From: CAZDIO01 sp964505555
GTDB lineage: Bacteria > Bdellovibrionota_C > UBA2361 > SZUA-149 > CAZDIO01
Assembly: GCA_964505555.1 (NCBI GenBank)
Contig: CAZDIO010000151.1
Location: 1 to 43,697, forward strand
DNA length: 43,697 bases
Direction of reading: 5' to 3'
Shown: piece after piece, positions 15,156 to 24,623 of the stretch
How positions within the stretch are numbered: the stretch's first letter is position 1
Layout of the letters: every line of letters starts with the position of its first letter
The notes under the pieces: generated by a model
What the model was told of the DNA's origin: nothing
Database searches by the model: none
The model's input: only the letters and a program-made list of their open reading frames with translations
Position numbers and translations under genes: made by a program

Positions 15156-18100
15156 CTATTCCGGTGCAAATCCCCGTCGCATCGTGTTTTCTGTCACTAC
15201 TCGGGGGACTACAAACTGCAGGAGGTAGTCGGGTCCTCCAGCTTTTGAACCAACTCCGGACATCTTGCTTCCACCAAAAGGTTGGCGATAGACGAGCGCT
15301 CCTGTGGAGCCACGATTAAGGTAGAGGTTTCCTACCCGAAACTCTTCTAAGGCGTAGGAGATGTTTTTTGGACTTCGCGAGAAGACCGCACCGGTAAGTG
15401 CGTATTCATGATCAATAGCGATCTTTACTGCTTGCTCAAAGGTATCAGCCTTCATCAGCGCCAGAACTGGTCCAAAAATCTCCCGGGTAACTATCGGATG
15501 CCCTGCGGGGATATCACTAAAGACCGTTGGTCGAACGTAGTGGGGAGCTTTCTCTCGCTTTTCAGGAAGAAGACCTTCGGCAAGAACAGTACAATCTGCC
15601 TTTCCTAGTTCAATCATCTTTTGGATTCGATTATATGCTTCTTCATCAATCACCGGTCCAACAAGAGTAGCCGGATCGCTTGCGGGGCCAACAACGATAC
15701 TCCTTGTTGCCTCTCTCAGGCGTTCAGCAAACTTCTCATAGACATCTCCCACCACAATAACGCGGGAACAGGCGCTACATTTTTGGCCCTGGTATCCAAA
15801 CGCAGATTGAATGACCCCCTTTATTGCCTCATCAAAGTCAGCACTATCATCAACGATGATCGCGTTTTTGCCACCCATCTCAATGATCACGCGCTTTACA
15901 TGCTCTGCTCCGTAAGAGGTCAGTGCGGCTTGCTTGTTAATCTCAAGTCCGACATCTTTTGAGCCGGTAAATACTATTGTGCTAATCTCTTTATGTTTTA
16001 CTAAATGAGCACCAACTTCTTCTCCTACACCGGGAAGAAAACTTGCCGCTTGTGGGGGAAGCCCAGCTTCAAGAAAGATCTCAAATAACTTTGAAGCGAT
16101 CAGTGAAGTTTGCTCAGCAGGTTTTAGAATCGCACAATTTCCGGTAACCAGTGCCGCAGCAAACATGCCACAGGGGATCGCCAGCGGAAAGTTCCACGGA
16201 CTAATAACTAAGGTGACACCCCGGGGTTCATAGAAGTAAAGATTTCTCTCCCCAGCATTGTTTCCAAGTTGTCTTCGTTCAAAGAGGTGTTTTGCTTCGT
16301 GGGCGTAGTAATGGAGAAAATCAATCGCTTCGGCTACATCGGCATCAGCTTCAATCCACTGCTTTCCCGCCTCTAAAATGATGATCGCGCTAAGTTCTGC
16401 TCTCTGCTTTTCCATGAGTTCCGCCGCCCGAAAAAGCACCTCAGCTCGAGTTTCAACCGGAGTGTCTCTCCAGATTGGAAAAAATTGTTTTAACCGCGAA
16501 ACAGTGGTTTCTGCCAACTCAACATCGGCAAGCCCTACCGTTGCCAGTGTCAATGTTTGGTCCTGCGGTGAGCGAGAAGGGAGTGCCTTTTTTGTCTCCT
16601 GTGCTTTTCCTTCAACGATCGGAGCCACCACGTGCGGGGTCTCTCTGAGGGTCGAGATGTTTTTTTCAATCGCCGCTTTGAAACGGGTGCGGTTGTTTTC
16701 AACCGTAAAATCCGTAAACGGAACATTGGAGAAAGATTTTCGATAATTTGTATTGATGTGGGCTGCCCCAGAGTCGATCACACGGGTTTGAGGTTTCTCA
16801 AGAAGTACTTCGGGCCGTTCATGTTCATGAAAACTCTGTCGAAGGAAGCCTTCGTTTGAGGTGTTTTCTAAAAGGCGTCGCACCAGGTACCCCATTCCGG
16901 GAAGAAGTTCCCCGATCGGCACATAGTCACGAACAAGATAGCCACGGTCTACAAAAGCTTTTTTAATGGGTTCAGCCATTCCGTAGAGAAACTGTAACTC
17001 AAACTCGGTGTTTTCTATCCCAAGGAGCTCAGCGGCTTTTACTGCATGACAGAGTGAACGGATATTATGGGAACCAAATGCAGGAATAATCACATTACGA
17101 TTTTCAAGGAGCATTACTGAGAGATGCTCATAGCAGGCATCGCTACTTGTTTTTTGCTGCCACACCGGGATCTCCCAACCGTTTAGTTTTGCAGAGATCG
17201 TTTCTGTATCCCAGTAAGCACCTTTTACCAGTCGCACTCCAAACGGGGTGCCTCGGGCTTTTCCCCAGTTGATGAGGCTTTGAACGTCATCCTCAGTTCT
17301 TCGTAGGTAGGCTTGAAGAACAAGACCGCAGCGGTCGTAGGTTCGAAATTCATTGCTTCCAAGGAGTGTTTTAAAAGTATCAATGGTGATGCTGGTTAGT
17401 GAACAGTCTTCCATGTCGAGGTAGACAAACGCATTTACTGACTTTGCCTTGGAGAGGATCTCTGCAAGACGATCAGCAAACATCGTTACTGATTTTTCAC
17501 TCGCTACGGCTTTTCCCTGTGAGTAGAGGGCGGTGAGTTTTACAGAGATATTTACCGGTGTTCGTTCTCCGATATGGTTTTGAACGAGTGAACGACTTTC
17601 TGGCCACAGCGGTACTTCCTTTTGCATCTGTTCAAGAAGCTCTAAATAGCGATCGAGATACCCACGAGCCTCTTCTTCACTGACGACTGCTTCCCCAAGA
17701 AGGTCAACGGTGAATGCTACCCTTTCTTTTCGTAATTTTCGAAGTGATTTCAGACCCTCTTTAGGATTTTCACCGGCGATAAATTGCTCCGCCATCGAAC
17801 GGATCTGTTTTCGAATCATCGGTGCTGCAAGTTTTGCAGCGATGGAATCGGGATCAACATCCAGACCCCATTTGAGGAGTCCCGGGATGCGGTGAGCCAC
17901 CGGTTTAAAATACTCTTGTGCTAAACGAATCATCGCCGAAGAGTTTGTTAGTGAGGGGATAACGTCAACGAAACGAAGGAGCTGCACTTTAAACTCTGGG
18001 TCTTGCATCGCCCAGGTCATCAGCTTGCCGGTGTAAAATTGAGGATCAAAGAGAGAGAGCGAAGAGTTTTTTACTTCATTAAAAATCTCCGTTCCAAACT

Positions 18101-18170
18101 CACGGATCTCGCTTTCAAGTTTTGTTTGATCAAGTATCATCGGGGACTGTTTCTGATATGCTATCGCCAT
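15156..18170 (-). CDS. putA: Bifunctional proline dehydrogenase / L-glutamate gamma-semialdehyde dehydrogenase
   Basis: Oxidises proline to glutamate in two steps: an FAD-dependent proline dehydrogenase barrel (about residues 90-430, with YLDMEDCSLT, LQAYLRRTEDD, VRLVKGAYWDTE) and an NAD-dependent aldehyde dehydrogenase (about 490-985, with SPWNFPLAIP, CAILKPAEQTS, IEMGGKNA and the catalytic C798 in GQKCSACSR). At 1004 residues it matches the short PutA class, without the N-terminal DNA-binding domain and the extra C-terminal domain of long PutA, so it should be an enzyme and not its own repressor. ATG 18170 lacks a clear ribosome site; ATG 18140 (residue 11) is an alternative. It stands alone; the sensor genes follow after 300 bases. 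Confidence 0.96.
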   Translation of the reverse strand: MAIAYQKQSPMILDQTKLESEIREFGTEIFNEVKNSSLSLFDPQFYTGKLMTWAMQDPEFKVQLLRFVDVIPSLTNSSAMIRLAQEYFKPVAHRIPGLLKWGLDVDPDSIAAKLAAPMIRKQIRSMAEQFIAGENPKEGLKSLRKLRKERVAFTVDLLGEAVVSEEEARGYLDRYLELLEQMQKEVPLWPESRSLVQNHIGERTPVNISVKLTALYSQGKAVASEKSVTMFADRLAEILSKAKSVNAFVYLDMEDCSLTSITIDTFKTLLGSNEFRTYDRCGLVLQAYLRRTEDDVQSLINWGKARGTPFGVRLVKGAYWDTETISAKLNGWEIPVWQQKTSSDACYEHLSVMLLENRNVIIPAFGSHNIRSLCHAVKAAELLGIENTEFELQFLYGMAEPIKKAFVDRGYLVRDYVPIGELLPGMGYLVRRLLENTSNEGFLRQSFHEHERPEVLLEKPQTRVIDSGAAHINTNYRKSFSNVPFTDFTVENNRTRFKAAIEKNISTLRETPHVVAPIVEGKAQETKKALPSRSPQDQTLTLATVGLADVELAETTVSRLKQFFPIWRDTPVETRAEVLFRAAELMEKQRAELSAIIILEAGKQWIEADADVAEAIDFLHYYAHEAKHLFERRQLGNNAGERNLYFYEPRGVTLVISPWNFPLAIPCGMFAAALVTGNCAILKPAEQTSLIASKLFEIFLEAGLPPQAASFLPGVGEEVGAHLVKHKEISTIVFTGSKDVGLEINKQAALTSYGAEHVKRVIIEMGGKNAIIVDDSADFDEAIKGVIQSAFGYQGQKCSACSRVIVVGDVYEKFAERLREATRSIVVGPASDPATLVGPVIDEEAYNRIQKMIELGKADCTVLAEGLLPEKREKAPHYVRPTVFSDIPAGHPIVTREIFGPVLALMKADTFEQAVKIAIDHEYALTGAVFSRSPKNISYALEEFRVGNLYLNRGSTGALVYRQPFGGSKMSGVGSKAGGPDYLLQFVVPRVVTENTMRRGFAPE

Positions 18171-18396
18171 AAAAATGCTTCGATTCTATTAACAAGGTAT
18201 GTCTAGCCGTGAAAATAAAACTGTTATTTATATCATAAAGACACCTTAAGACCCAAGAATGGAGAGAAAGAAAGATCTAAATCAGTATTTCCACCAAAAA
18301 AACTAATAATTTCGATGCGTTTTTGTACGATTTCCCTTGACCAAAACTCCTCCGTAGAGAAGCTTCAAAGGGCTTATTTCAGGGGGAACAATTTTC

Positions 18397-18720
18397 ATGC
18401 AGCCAAGACAACGAAGTAAACATGTAATTATAGCCGATGCGGTAGGGCTTGCTCACTGCATTGTGGCAAATATCGTGGTGATTGCTGGATACTTCTACGA
18501 CTTCTTCAAGGTGATAGACCCCTTTGATGGGTTTAAGTTTGTATATATCTATTTCGATCAACCGGTATATTTTTTATTTCAAGGCATTATTACCCGAGTG
18601 CAGAACGATCAATGGTTTCTTCCGGTTCTTGCTGGGGAGGTGGTAATAATTCTCAGCTCGCTCCTCTATGGGGTGATCGCTTACCTCATGGCGAGGTTGG
18701 TGTTTCCTGCGGTGGATTAA
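18397..18720 (+). CDS. Small membrane protein of unknown function
   Basis: A 107-residue protein with hydrophobic segments at about residues 10-33 and 74-99; the region between is aromatic-rich (FDGFKFVYIYFDQPVYFLF) and could re-enter the membrane. I do not recognise the family. AGGGGGA lies nine to ten bases before ATG 18397, a good ribosome site. It is divergent from putA and converges on the TadG-like gene, with the two stop codons lying inside one 7-3-7 palindrome (18716-18732). A role in proline uptake or pilus assembly would be guesswork. Confidence 0.75.
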   Translation: MQPRQRSKHVIIADAVGLAHCIVANIVVIAGYFYDFFKVIDPFDGFKFVYIYFDQPVYFLFQGIITRVQNDQWFLPVLAGEVVIILSSLLYGVIAYLMARLVFPAVD

Positions 18721-18727
18721 GAATCTC

Positions 18728-20938
18728 TTAATTCACACTTTTTGCAGGTGGGGCAACGAGCATCGGCGTAGGTTTTGCGCCTTTTTTCGCGCCTCTAATT
18801 GGTTCATCAACACATTGAAGACGTCCACGAATTCCTCCACACCCATACTGAGGAAGAAGAGGTGAGACGACCTTTCCTATTGGATACTGTCTCCCATCGG
18901 GATAAAAGGCAGGATGCGTAGTGCAATGAGCATAGGGAAGATTTGCAGCATTCTTTGGATTGTTTTTTTCGCAGGCAAATGTTTGACCCTGAGCATTGAC
19001 AAAAGGAGGCTGATAAAAGTTATCAAGCGGTAAGAGATGACCGTTTTGTCTAAGAAAGCCACATACCTGTTGTGCATTTAATCGCGGTAGGTTCGTTTGG
19101 AGAACCACTTCAAGGGTATTGAGATACACATCGAGAACGTTTTGAGGCATGTTCTCACACCGAGGGGGGACATAAGGAAGCCATCCAGCGGGATTAACAT
19201 CGGGGGGGTTGAGTGCGCCGTTTTCAAGGGGGAAGAGATTAAAATCAAGGAGCGAAATTTCTGCTGTCCCAACCACGATCGGTTTTGTTTTTGGAAGTAC
19301 CAGAGAGAGCTTCCCACAGGTTTCATTGTCGTTGTTTGTTCGCTTACATTCAGTTCTAATCCATGAGCAGTATGTGTAGAGTGGGTTTCCATTTTCATCT
19401 TCAGCAGAGGGGGCAACAAGCGCGACACGAATTTTCTTTACCGGTTGATTGATATCGTTTGCAGGTAAACGATCATACTGATCGTGGCATAAGGGGTTTG
19501 TAAATGTGTTTTCACTATGACCAGACATCCAGGTCCAGTTCCACTTTCCCACAGGATTCCAGGTCATGCTCGCGGTTGGGTACGTAGGGAACGCAGGACA
19601 GTTGCTCTCGGTACGAAAGAGATCCGCTCGACAAAGATTGCCGTTCGAACCTGTAAAGACATCTTCATAAGTTTTACTCTGCGCACCGTTTGGACGAAAA
19701 TACTTTTCAACAATAGATTGGGAGATATCTTCGTTGTGGGAGGTATCGAGAATGCCATCACCACAATTCTTATCGGTGGATTTATTACACATCTCCCGAC
19801 TTCCCCAGACCATCGGCTTAAATTGCTGACCCACTTGGTATTGAGCACACCCTCCGTTTCCCCGGAAATACTCCTTTAACTCTTCTATTTTTCCAGCTCC
19901 TACCGTATCATCCTCTTCATCCACGGGTTCGCCAGATGAGTACACACCGAGTTGTCCCTTAAGTGGTACCCGATACTTAAAAGGTACCGAACCATCCTGG
20001 TTTGGTTGGATAATAAAAGGTTCATAGGCGAGGTAACGCTCGATTCCGGTAAAACGATCGAAGTTTAGCCACGCATCTGTTCGTTCGGTGAGACTTCCTG
20101 GGTCTTGAATGTTTTCGACCTTTACGTAATAGGCTTTTGATTCTGCAAAAAAGGCTTCGCGGAAACATTGTTCTTTTTTATTGGGCTGCTCTAAACTCTC
20201 CCCAGGCTGGTCAATGGCAAACATCATCTCGCATGCAGGAAGAGCCAACGGAGCGATGCAGGAATCATCAGGTCGGTCGTGAACCGCATACGAAGTGACA
20301 CTAAGGAGCGGTTCAATATTAAGACCAAAAACCCTTGCGAAATAATTTTTTAATCCAAATACTTTGATGGTGACTTTTGCGGCGTTTGCAAGTTGATAGG
20401 ACTTATGATCGAACTTCCATTTGTTTTGCCCTTCAAAGCTAATAAATGCTGCAGGATCTTTTTCTGCCGCTTCTCCGTTTCCAGGGTAAATTCCTCCACG
20501 CTCGATAAAGACGGTAACGTTTCTCTCTTCTCCGGCGTTATAGAGGTAGTGGATATCTTTTTCCCAAGGATCCGCCTTGGCGTCATCAAGCTGTTTATCA
20601 AAAGATACCGCAAGGTCATTTGGTCCACCTAAGACGCCGTGTTCTTTTAAAATCTGAATGGCGACTCGTTTTGCTGGGAGCCACCCTTCTTTGGTGCCAT
20701 CGGTTTCATCAAGCGTGCCATCAAGTTGAATCGCCATCGCATGAGCGGCGGAATCCGCTGCATTTTTTATCTGAGAAAGATGAAGCTCCTGTTTTGTTTC
20801 ATCAATCACAAAGGCAGCAAGGCCAACAATAGCGACACAAAGCATGGCAAGCCAGTAGACGATCACGCCCTTCTCAGTGACATGACGTTTCATGTCTTGT
20901 TTGAAGATAAAAGGTTTATATCGAAAAAGTAACTTCAT
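18728..20938 (-). CDS. TadG-like pilus assembly protein, large
   Basis: Membrane-anchored protein of the TadG/Tad type, exported with minor pseudopilins of Tad (Flp) pili. The N-terminus has a charged stretch and a transmembrane segment (about residues 27-49, YWLAMLCVAIVGLAAFVIDE), then the characteristic helix with QIKNAADSAAHAMAIQLDG. The remaining 650 residues are extracytoplasmic, beta-rich and contain many cysteines, with no von Willebrand factor MIDAS motif that I can see. 736 residues is long for the family. It follows two TadE-like genes with a three-base gap. A paralogue with the same plan is at 26716-28344. Confidence 0.8.
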   Translation of the reverse strand: MKLLFRYKPFIFKQDMKRHVTEKGVIVYWLAMLCVAIVGLAAFVIDETKQELHLSQIKNAADSAAHAMAIQLDGTLDETDGTKEGWLPAKRVAIQILKEHGVLGGPNDLAVSFDKQLDDAKADPWEKDIHYLYNAGEERNVTVFIERGGIYPGNGEAAEKDPAAFISFEGQNKWKFDHKSYQLANAAKVTIKVFGLKNYFARVFGLNIEPLLSVTSYAVHDRPDDSCIAPLALPACEMMFAIDQPGESLEQPNKKEQCFREAFFAESKAYYVKVENIQDPGSLTERTDAWLNFDRFTGIERYLAYEPFIIQPNQDGSVPFKYRVPLKGQLGVYSSGEPVDEEDDTVGAGKIEELKEYFRGNGGCAQYQVGQQFKPMVWGSREMCNKSTDKNCGDGILDTSHNEDISQSIVEKYFRPNGAQSKTYEDVFTGSNGNLCRADLFRTESNCPAFPTYPTASMTWNPVGKWNWTWMSGHSENTFTNPLCHDQYDRLPANDINQPVKKIRVALVAPSAEDENGNPLYTYCSWIRTECKRTNNDNETCGKLSLVLPKTKPIVVGTAEISLLDFNLFPLENGALNPPDVNPAGWLPYVPPRCENMPQNVLDVYLNTLEVVLQTNLPRLNAQQVCGFLRQNGHLLPLDNFYQPPFVNAQGQTFACEKNNPKNAANLPYAHCTTHPAFYPDGRQYPIGKVVSPLLPQYGCGGIRGRLQCVDEPIRGAKKGAKPTPMLVAPPAKSVN

Positions 20939-20941
20939 ATC

Positions 20942-21439
20942 CTAAGGAGAATTTTGAGTTAGAGTGAGATCGGCCCCAGGGCAACTTTTGATGGTGTCAC
21001 ACAGTGATTGATCTTCAATAATTTGTTTTCCCGAAGGGGTAAGATTAAAAACAGCTTGGCTCATTACGCAAAAAAAACAAGGCGAAGTGTTTTTTGCATA
21101 AATTTTCAACGCACATTTATCTCCTGGGCCTGTTACCTTACTTGCATTTTCAACTTTCTCAACCGTAAAGAGAACGTCTGCCCAGAAAGGATCGTTTGCG
21201 TGTCCAAATATGGTAAATGCATCATCTCGAAAGTTGATTACAGTTTCTTTTAATGTGCGACATCCTTTAACATCAGGAGAGGAGGCAGTTTGTTTGGCGA
21301 TAATTTGTGTAACGTAGGTGAGGCGTGAATAGGTCGTAATCGCAGTTCCAAAATCAAACATGATCCCAATGATTCCAAAAAAGAAGACGCAGACCATTGC
21401 AAACTCTGTCAGGGTTGCTCCTTTACTACCAATGTTCAT
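20942..21439 (-). CDS. TadE-like minor pseudopilin
   Basis: The 165-residue product has the TadE hallmark at its N-terminus: a short basic leader, a conserved glutamate five residues into the hydrophobic helix (GATLTEFAMVCVFFFGIIGIMF) and a tyrosine-containing tail of the helix. The rest is a cysteine-containing periplasmic domain including a CFFC motif. The start is set to ATG 21439, whose first base pairs overlap the stop codon of the upstream TadE gene (TAATG) behind GGAGAA; an in-frame ATG at 21469 is possible but would overlap the upstream gene by 31 bases. Acts with the neighbouring TadE and TadG proteins. Confidence 0.8.
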   Translation of the reverse strand: MNIGSKGATLTEFAMVCVFFFGIIGIMFDFGTAITTYSRLTYVTQIIAKQTASSPDVKGCRTLKETVINFRDDAFTIFGHANDPFWADVLFTVEKVENASKVTGPGDKCALKIYAKNTSPCFFCVMSQAVFNLTPSGKQIIEDQSLCDTIKSCPGADLTLTQNSP

Positions 21440-22002
21440 TAGCAGAGCTTCTCCACGGAAGTGCTGCACTGACTAGGAAGAGCGCATGAAGAAAGTGTTG
21501 GAGCGTTTTCTATTCCAAAGGTACTTATTTCATACTGCTCTGTAGGGATTGCTGGAAGAAAGTGTTTAACATGACCAAAATAACTTCCGCATCGGCTGAC
21601 CTGAACACGAATAACTTGTGTTGAGATTCCTCCTTCGGGAGGAAGAAGGCATTTTGTTGCTTTCACCTTAAAGGTGAGGGAGTCAAGTCCGGCATTTTGA
21701 AGATAGTTATGAGCGACTGCTTGAGGATACTGGGTGAGGCAGCTACAGAGATGGGTACAACTGTTTGGTAAGTTTGGATTGCTTGGAAGCGTTGCTGCTG
21801 ATCGAGCCCCACTTCTTGCAGCATCAAGGATCACCTGTCGATGACGCATGCCAAGGCCGTATTCGATTATTCCTAAGGTAAGAAGAATTATAAAAGGAAG
21901 ACAGATCGCGGTTTCAAGTAAGGCAGTGCCACGCTCTCCCTTGGAGGATTCTCCAATAGAGAGACGATTGAAGCCGTATTTAGTCAGCGAACAACGAAAC
22001 AT
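21439..22002 (-). CDS. TadE-like minor pseudopilin
   Basis: 187-residue TadE-like protein, first of the triad 22002 to 18728. GERGTALLETAICLPFIILLTLGIIEYGLGMRHRQVILDAARSGARSAATLPS shows the type: Gly-x-x-Ala-x-x-Glu before a single transmembrane helix, then a basic amphipathic segment ending with an AARSGAR-like repeat common to TadE proteins. The periplasmic part contains a cysteine-rich HLCSC patch. It is translationally coupled to the next gene by TAATG. No prepilin peptidase, TadA ATPase or secretin gene is in the window. Confidence 0.82.
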   Translation of the reverse strand: MFRCSLTKYGFNRLSIGESSKGERGTALLETAICLPFIILLTLGIIEYGLGMRHRQVILDAARSGARSAATLPSNPNLPNSCTHLCSCLTQYPQAVAHNYLQNAGLDSLTFKVKATKCLLPPEGGISTQVIRVQVSRCGSYFGHVKHFLPAIPTEQYEISTFGIENAPTLSSCALPSQCSTSVEKLC

Positions 22003-22598
22003 AAAACCACCTAAAACAAAACCTAACCAACTCTAAGAGTTGATTATAGCACTCTAAGAAGCACACATCATAGAGGGGTAGAACTCTGAAAAGACCAACC
22101 CCACTTTTGTTATGCTGAAAATGTCTAAGAAGATGCTGTTTTCGTAGGGGAAAAGATCCTTAGTTTCTATGAAGATGTGCGGTTTATCAGCGGTAAGAAA
22201 GGGTAAAAATGAGGAGGGATAAAAATAAGACTTAGAACGATTACAACCAAATAATACCTAACAGACGGCGGCCAGGCTCTTCTAACGCGTAGTTTCCGCT
22301 GGAAAGAAGGAGGAAGAGCCTGGCACGCCGGGTCTGTAGCACTACCTCCCGCGTCCCGCGTCTCACACACGAGACAGCCTAAACTTGTAGGTTCGTGAGA
22401 CGCGGGTGCGGCGTGGAGATATGGGCACGACCCCTCTTGGGTCTGCCCCAGCGCGGGTATCAATATACTTGTGATGGAGTTTCCGAAAAGTGCCCTTACA
22501 GGAAGCACACTATTCGAAAACCCCAACAACCTCTCTACAGATATCCTTTCAATCGATCTAAGTCAGGAGGGAGAGGTTATAAACAAGGGCGTTCCTTG
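22003..22598. other. 600-bp gap without a gene, structured centre
   Basis: No credible gene. Between 22261 and 22448 it holds three consecutive strong hairpins (separate entry). The outer parts (22003-22260 and 22449-22598) are AT-rich and would carry the promoter of the leftward TadE operon and the 3' end of mccA; I see no clear consensus promoter. A 120-residue leftward frame across the hairpins has no ribosome site. Confidence 0.6.
22261..22448 (-). ncRNA. Candidate structured RNA or composite palindromic element
   Basis: Three hairpins in a row. First, 22261-22337: ACAGAC, GGCG and GCCAGGCTCTTC pair with GAAGAGCCTGGC, CGCC and GTCTGT, with an inner TTTCC/GGAAA hairpin in the loop. Second, 22355-22406: CCCGCGTCTCAC pairs perfectly with GTGAGACGCGGG, and the loop holds CCTA/TAGG. 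Third, 22423-22448: GGGCA and GACCC pair with GGGTC and TGCCC. It is far more GC-rich than the flanks. I could not match it to RNase P, SRP, tmRNA or 6S landmarks. The strand is a guess; both flanking genes run leftward. Confidence 0.4.
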
Positions 22599-24623
22599 TC
22601 AAGATATTGCCTCAAGAATTACAAGAACGTCCCCTTCTTTTACTGTCTTTCCTTGAAGGGTAAGCACCTCTTTAATGCGAGATGGGTATTTTGCTAAGAG
22701 CGCATGCTCCATCTTCATCGATTCAATAACAACGAGGATCTCACCGAGAGAGACTTCCTGACCGACTTTTGCCCGCAGAGACACAACGGTGCCAGGAAGA
22801 GGTGAAAGAAGGTAAGGGGAGGATTCCTCTTTGGAATGTCCTGTGGTGTTGTCAGATACTTTTTCGATAACAGATGTCAAACCGTTAATCGCTACGAATG
22901 AGCTTCCATCTTGTTTTCTAAAAATATGTGGGTGGTAATTCTCTCCCTCAATTTCAAAATGATCGCTCGTAACAATCACATGCTTCTTCTCGTTCCCAAG
23001 AGTCATTGTAAAACGAGAGGTGTCATTGGGTTGAGGTGAAAATTCATTTATACAAAGAGAGATGTTTTTTTCTCTTCCAAGAGAAACGCTCCGACAAGAA
23101 AATTCACGAACCACGCCACTAAATTTTGAAACATACGGCTGAGAGCCACTTTGCGCGCGCCAGAGAGACTCTCTTTGGAAAGGGTCAAAATTATTTATTG
23201 TTTTGGAAGAGGTGATCTCACCTATCACATGCGAAATAACTGCAAGCGGAGCAATCGTATCAAAGGTATGGTCATCAAGAACTTGCGGAAGTGCATCCCT
23301 TAGAAACGTTGTCGATACCCCACCTGACACCACTTCGGGATGACGAATCAGTGCTAGTAAAAATGAAATATTATTTTCAACCCCAAGAAGAACAAGCTGC
23401 TCCAACGCCTCTTTGTGCACTTGTAATGCTTCATCTCTTGTTTTCCCCCAGGTGATCATCTTTCCTAGCATCGGATCATAAAAGGTGCTGACCGCTAATC
23501 CTTCCTCTAGGGCGTGATCAAAACGCATATGAGAGAGATGCTCAGGCTGAGAAAATCTTACAATCCGGCCACTTGAGGGAGCAAAGTTTCTTCCAGGAAG
23601 CTCCGCATAGATTCGGGTCTCAATTGCTGCTCCGTTTCGTTTTACCTCACTTTGTTTCAAAGGAAGTGGCTCGCCTTTTGCCGCTTTAAGTTGAAGCTCT
23701 ACGAGATCAAGGCCGGTAACCATCTCCGTAACGGGATGCTCAACTTGTAACCGACAGTTTGCTTCAAGGAAGTAAAAATCATCATTTTTTCCAAGAAGAA
23801 ATTCTACTGTCGTTGCGTTTGAGAGGTGAGCTTCCTTCCCGATAAGCACAGCCGCAGAATGGATTTTTGAAAGGAGAGCTTCTTTAATATTTGGCGCAGG
23901 GGTTTCTTCAAGGATTTTTTGCTGCCTGCGCTGAAGCGAGCAATCTCTCTCAAAAAGATGAATTACGTTCCCATGGGTATCTCCAAAAAGCTGCACTTCG
24001 ATGTGGCGCGCGGGATCGATCACTTTTTCTAAAATAAGGTGATCGTCTGCAAAAAAAGCTAACGCCTCTCTTTTTGCTCCATGAAACGCTTCTTCGAAGT
24101 TTTTTAAATCTTCAACAAGGCGCATTCCTTTTCCACCACCCCCAGCTGAAGCTTTAATCATCAGCGGAGCACCGAGTGCTTTCCCCTCCTTAAGAAAAGC
24201 TTGAAGACTCTGATCCTTTCCCTCATAGCCAGGAATTACTGGGGCACCTGCGGCTACGGCGGTTTTTCTTGCCGTATGTTTGTGCCCAAGAAGGCGCATC
24301 GTTTGTGGTGTTGGGCCGATAAAGATCAAACCACTTTTTACGACGGTCTCTGCAAATTCCGGATTTTCAGATAAAAACCCATAGCCAGGATGAATCGCAT
24401 CACATTGTGAGTCCTTTGCGATCTGAATAATTTTCCCCCCATCTAAGTAAGACTCCTTTGCCTCACTTCCACCAAGCGGGTAGCTTTCATCAGCAGCGCA
24501 CATATGTGGAGAGTTCTCATCTGGTTCAGAGTAAACAGCGACCGTTTTTACTCCAAGCCGTCTACACGTTTGAATAACGCGAAGGACGATCTCACCCCGA
24601 TTTGCAATAAGAATCTTCTTCAT
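22599..24623 (-). CDS. mccA: Methylcrotonyl-CoA carboxylase, biotin-carboxylase/carrier subunit
   Basis: ATP-dependent carboxylation of a protein-bound biotin, which the partner MccB transfers to 3-methylcrotonyl-CoA in leucine degradation. Biotin carboxylase domain: residues 1-450, with the ATP-grasp glycine loop GGGGKGMR (161-168), DCSLQRRQQK and EVQLFGD; a middle BT-type region follows; the biotinyl domain is at the C-terminus with biotinylated K637 in ESMKMEHAL. 674 residues is the normal size for acyl-CoA carboxylase alpha subunits. ATG overlaps the mccB stop codon (TAATG), so the two are translationally coupled. The alpha subunit alone does not fix the substrate; the beta subunit does. 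Confidence 0.92.
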   Translation of the reverse strand: MKKILIANRGEIVLRVIQTCRRLGVKTVAVYSEPDENSPHMCAADESYPLGGSEAKESYLDGGKIIQIAKDSQCDAIHPGYGFLSENPEFAETVVKSGLIFIGPTPQTMRLLGHKHTARKTAVAAGAPVIPGYEGKDQSLQAFLKEGKALGAPLMIKASAGGGGKGMRLVEDLKNFEEAFHGAKREALAFFADDHLILEKVIDPARHIEVQLFGDTHGNVIHLFERDCSLQRRQQKILEETPAPNIKEALLSKIHSAAVLIGKEAHLSNATTVEFLLGKNDDFYFLEANCRLQVEHPVTEMVTGLDLVELQLKAAKGEPLPLKQSEVKRNGAAIETRIYAELPGRNFAPSSGRIVRFSQPEHLSHMRFDHALEEGLAVSTFYDPMLGKMITWGKTRDEALQVHKEALEQLVLLGVENNISFLLALIRHPEVVSGGVSTTFLRDALPQVLDDHTFDTIAPLAVISHVIGEITSSKTINNFDPFQRESLWRAQSGSQPYVSKFSGVVREFSCRSVSLGREKNISLCINEFSPQPNDTSRFTMTLGNEKKHVIVTSDHFEIEGENYHPHIFRKQDGSSFVAINGLTSVIEKVSDNTTGHSKEESSPYLLSPLPGTVVSLRAKVGQEVSLGEILVVIESMKMEHALLAKYPSRIKEVLTLQGKTVKEGDVLVILEAIS

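Noticed and set aside
14988..15248. 86-residue rightward frame between putA and the kinase
   Set aside because: It is the translation of palindrome family B and the antisense end of putA.
20942..21469. Earlier start of the TadE-like gene at 21469
   Set aside because: It would overlap the upstream gene by 31 bases; ATG 21439 couples by TAATG and has GGAGAA in place.
22261..22448. RNase P RNA, SRP RNA, tmRNA or 6S RNA
   Set aside because: The landmarks I checked by eye (GAGGAAAGTCCGGGC-like P-RNA motif, the SRP GGAAGGAAGCAGCC loop, the tmRNA tRNA-like ends, the 6S bubble) are absent.
22167..22529. 120-residue leftward frame in the structured gap
   Set aside because: It has no ribosome site and runs through three hairpins, and an open frame across GC-rich palindromes is expected by chance.
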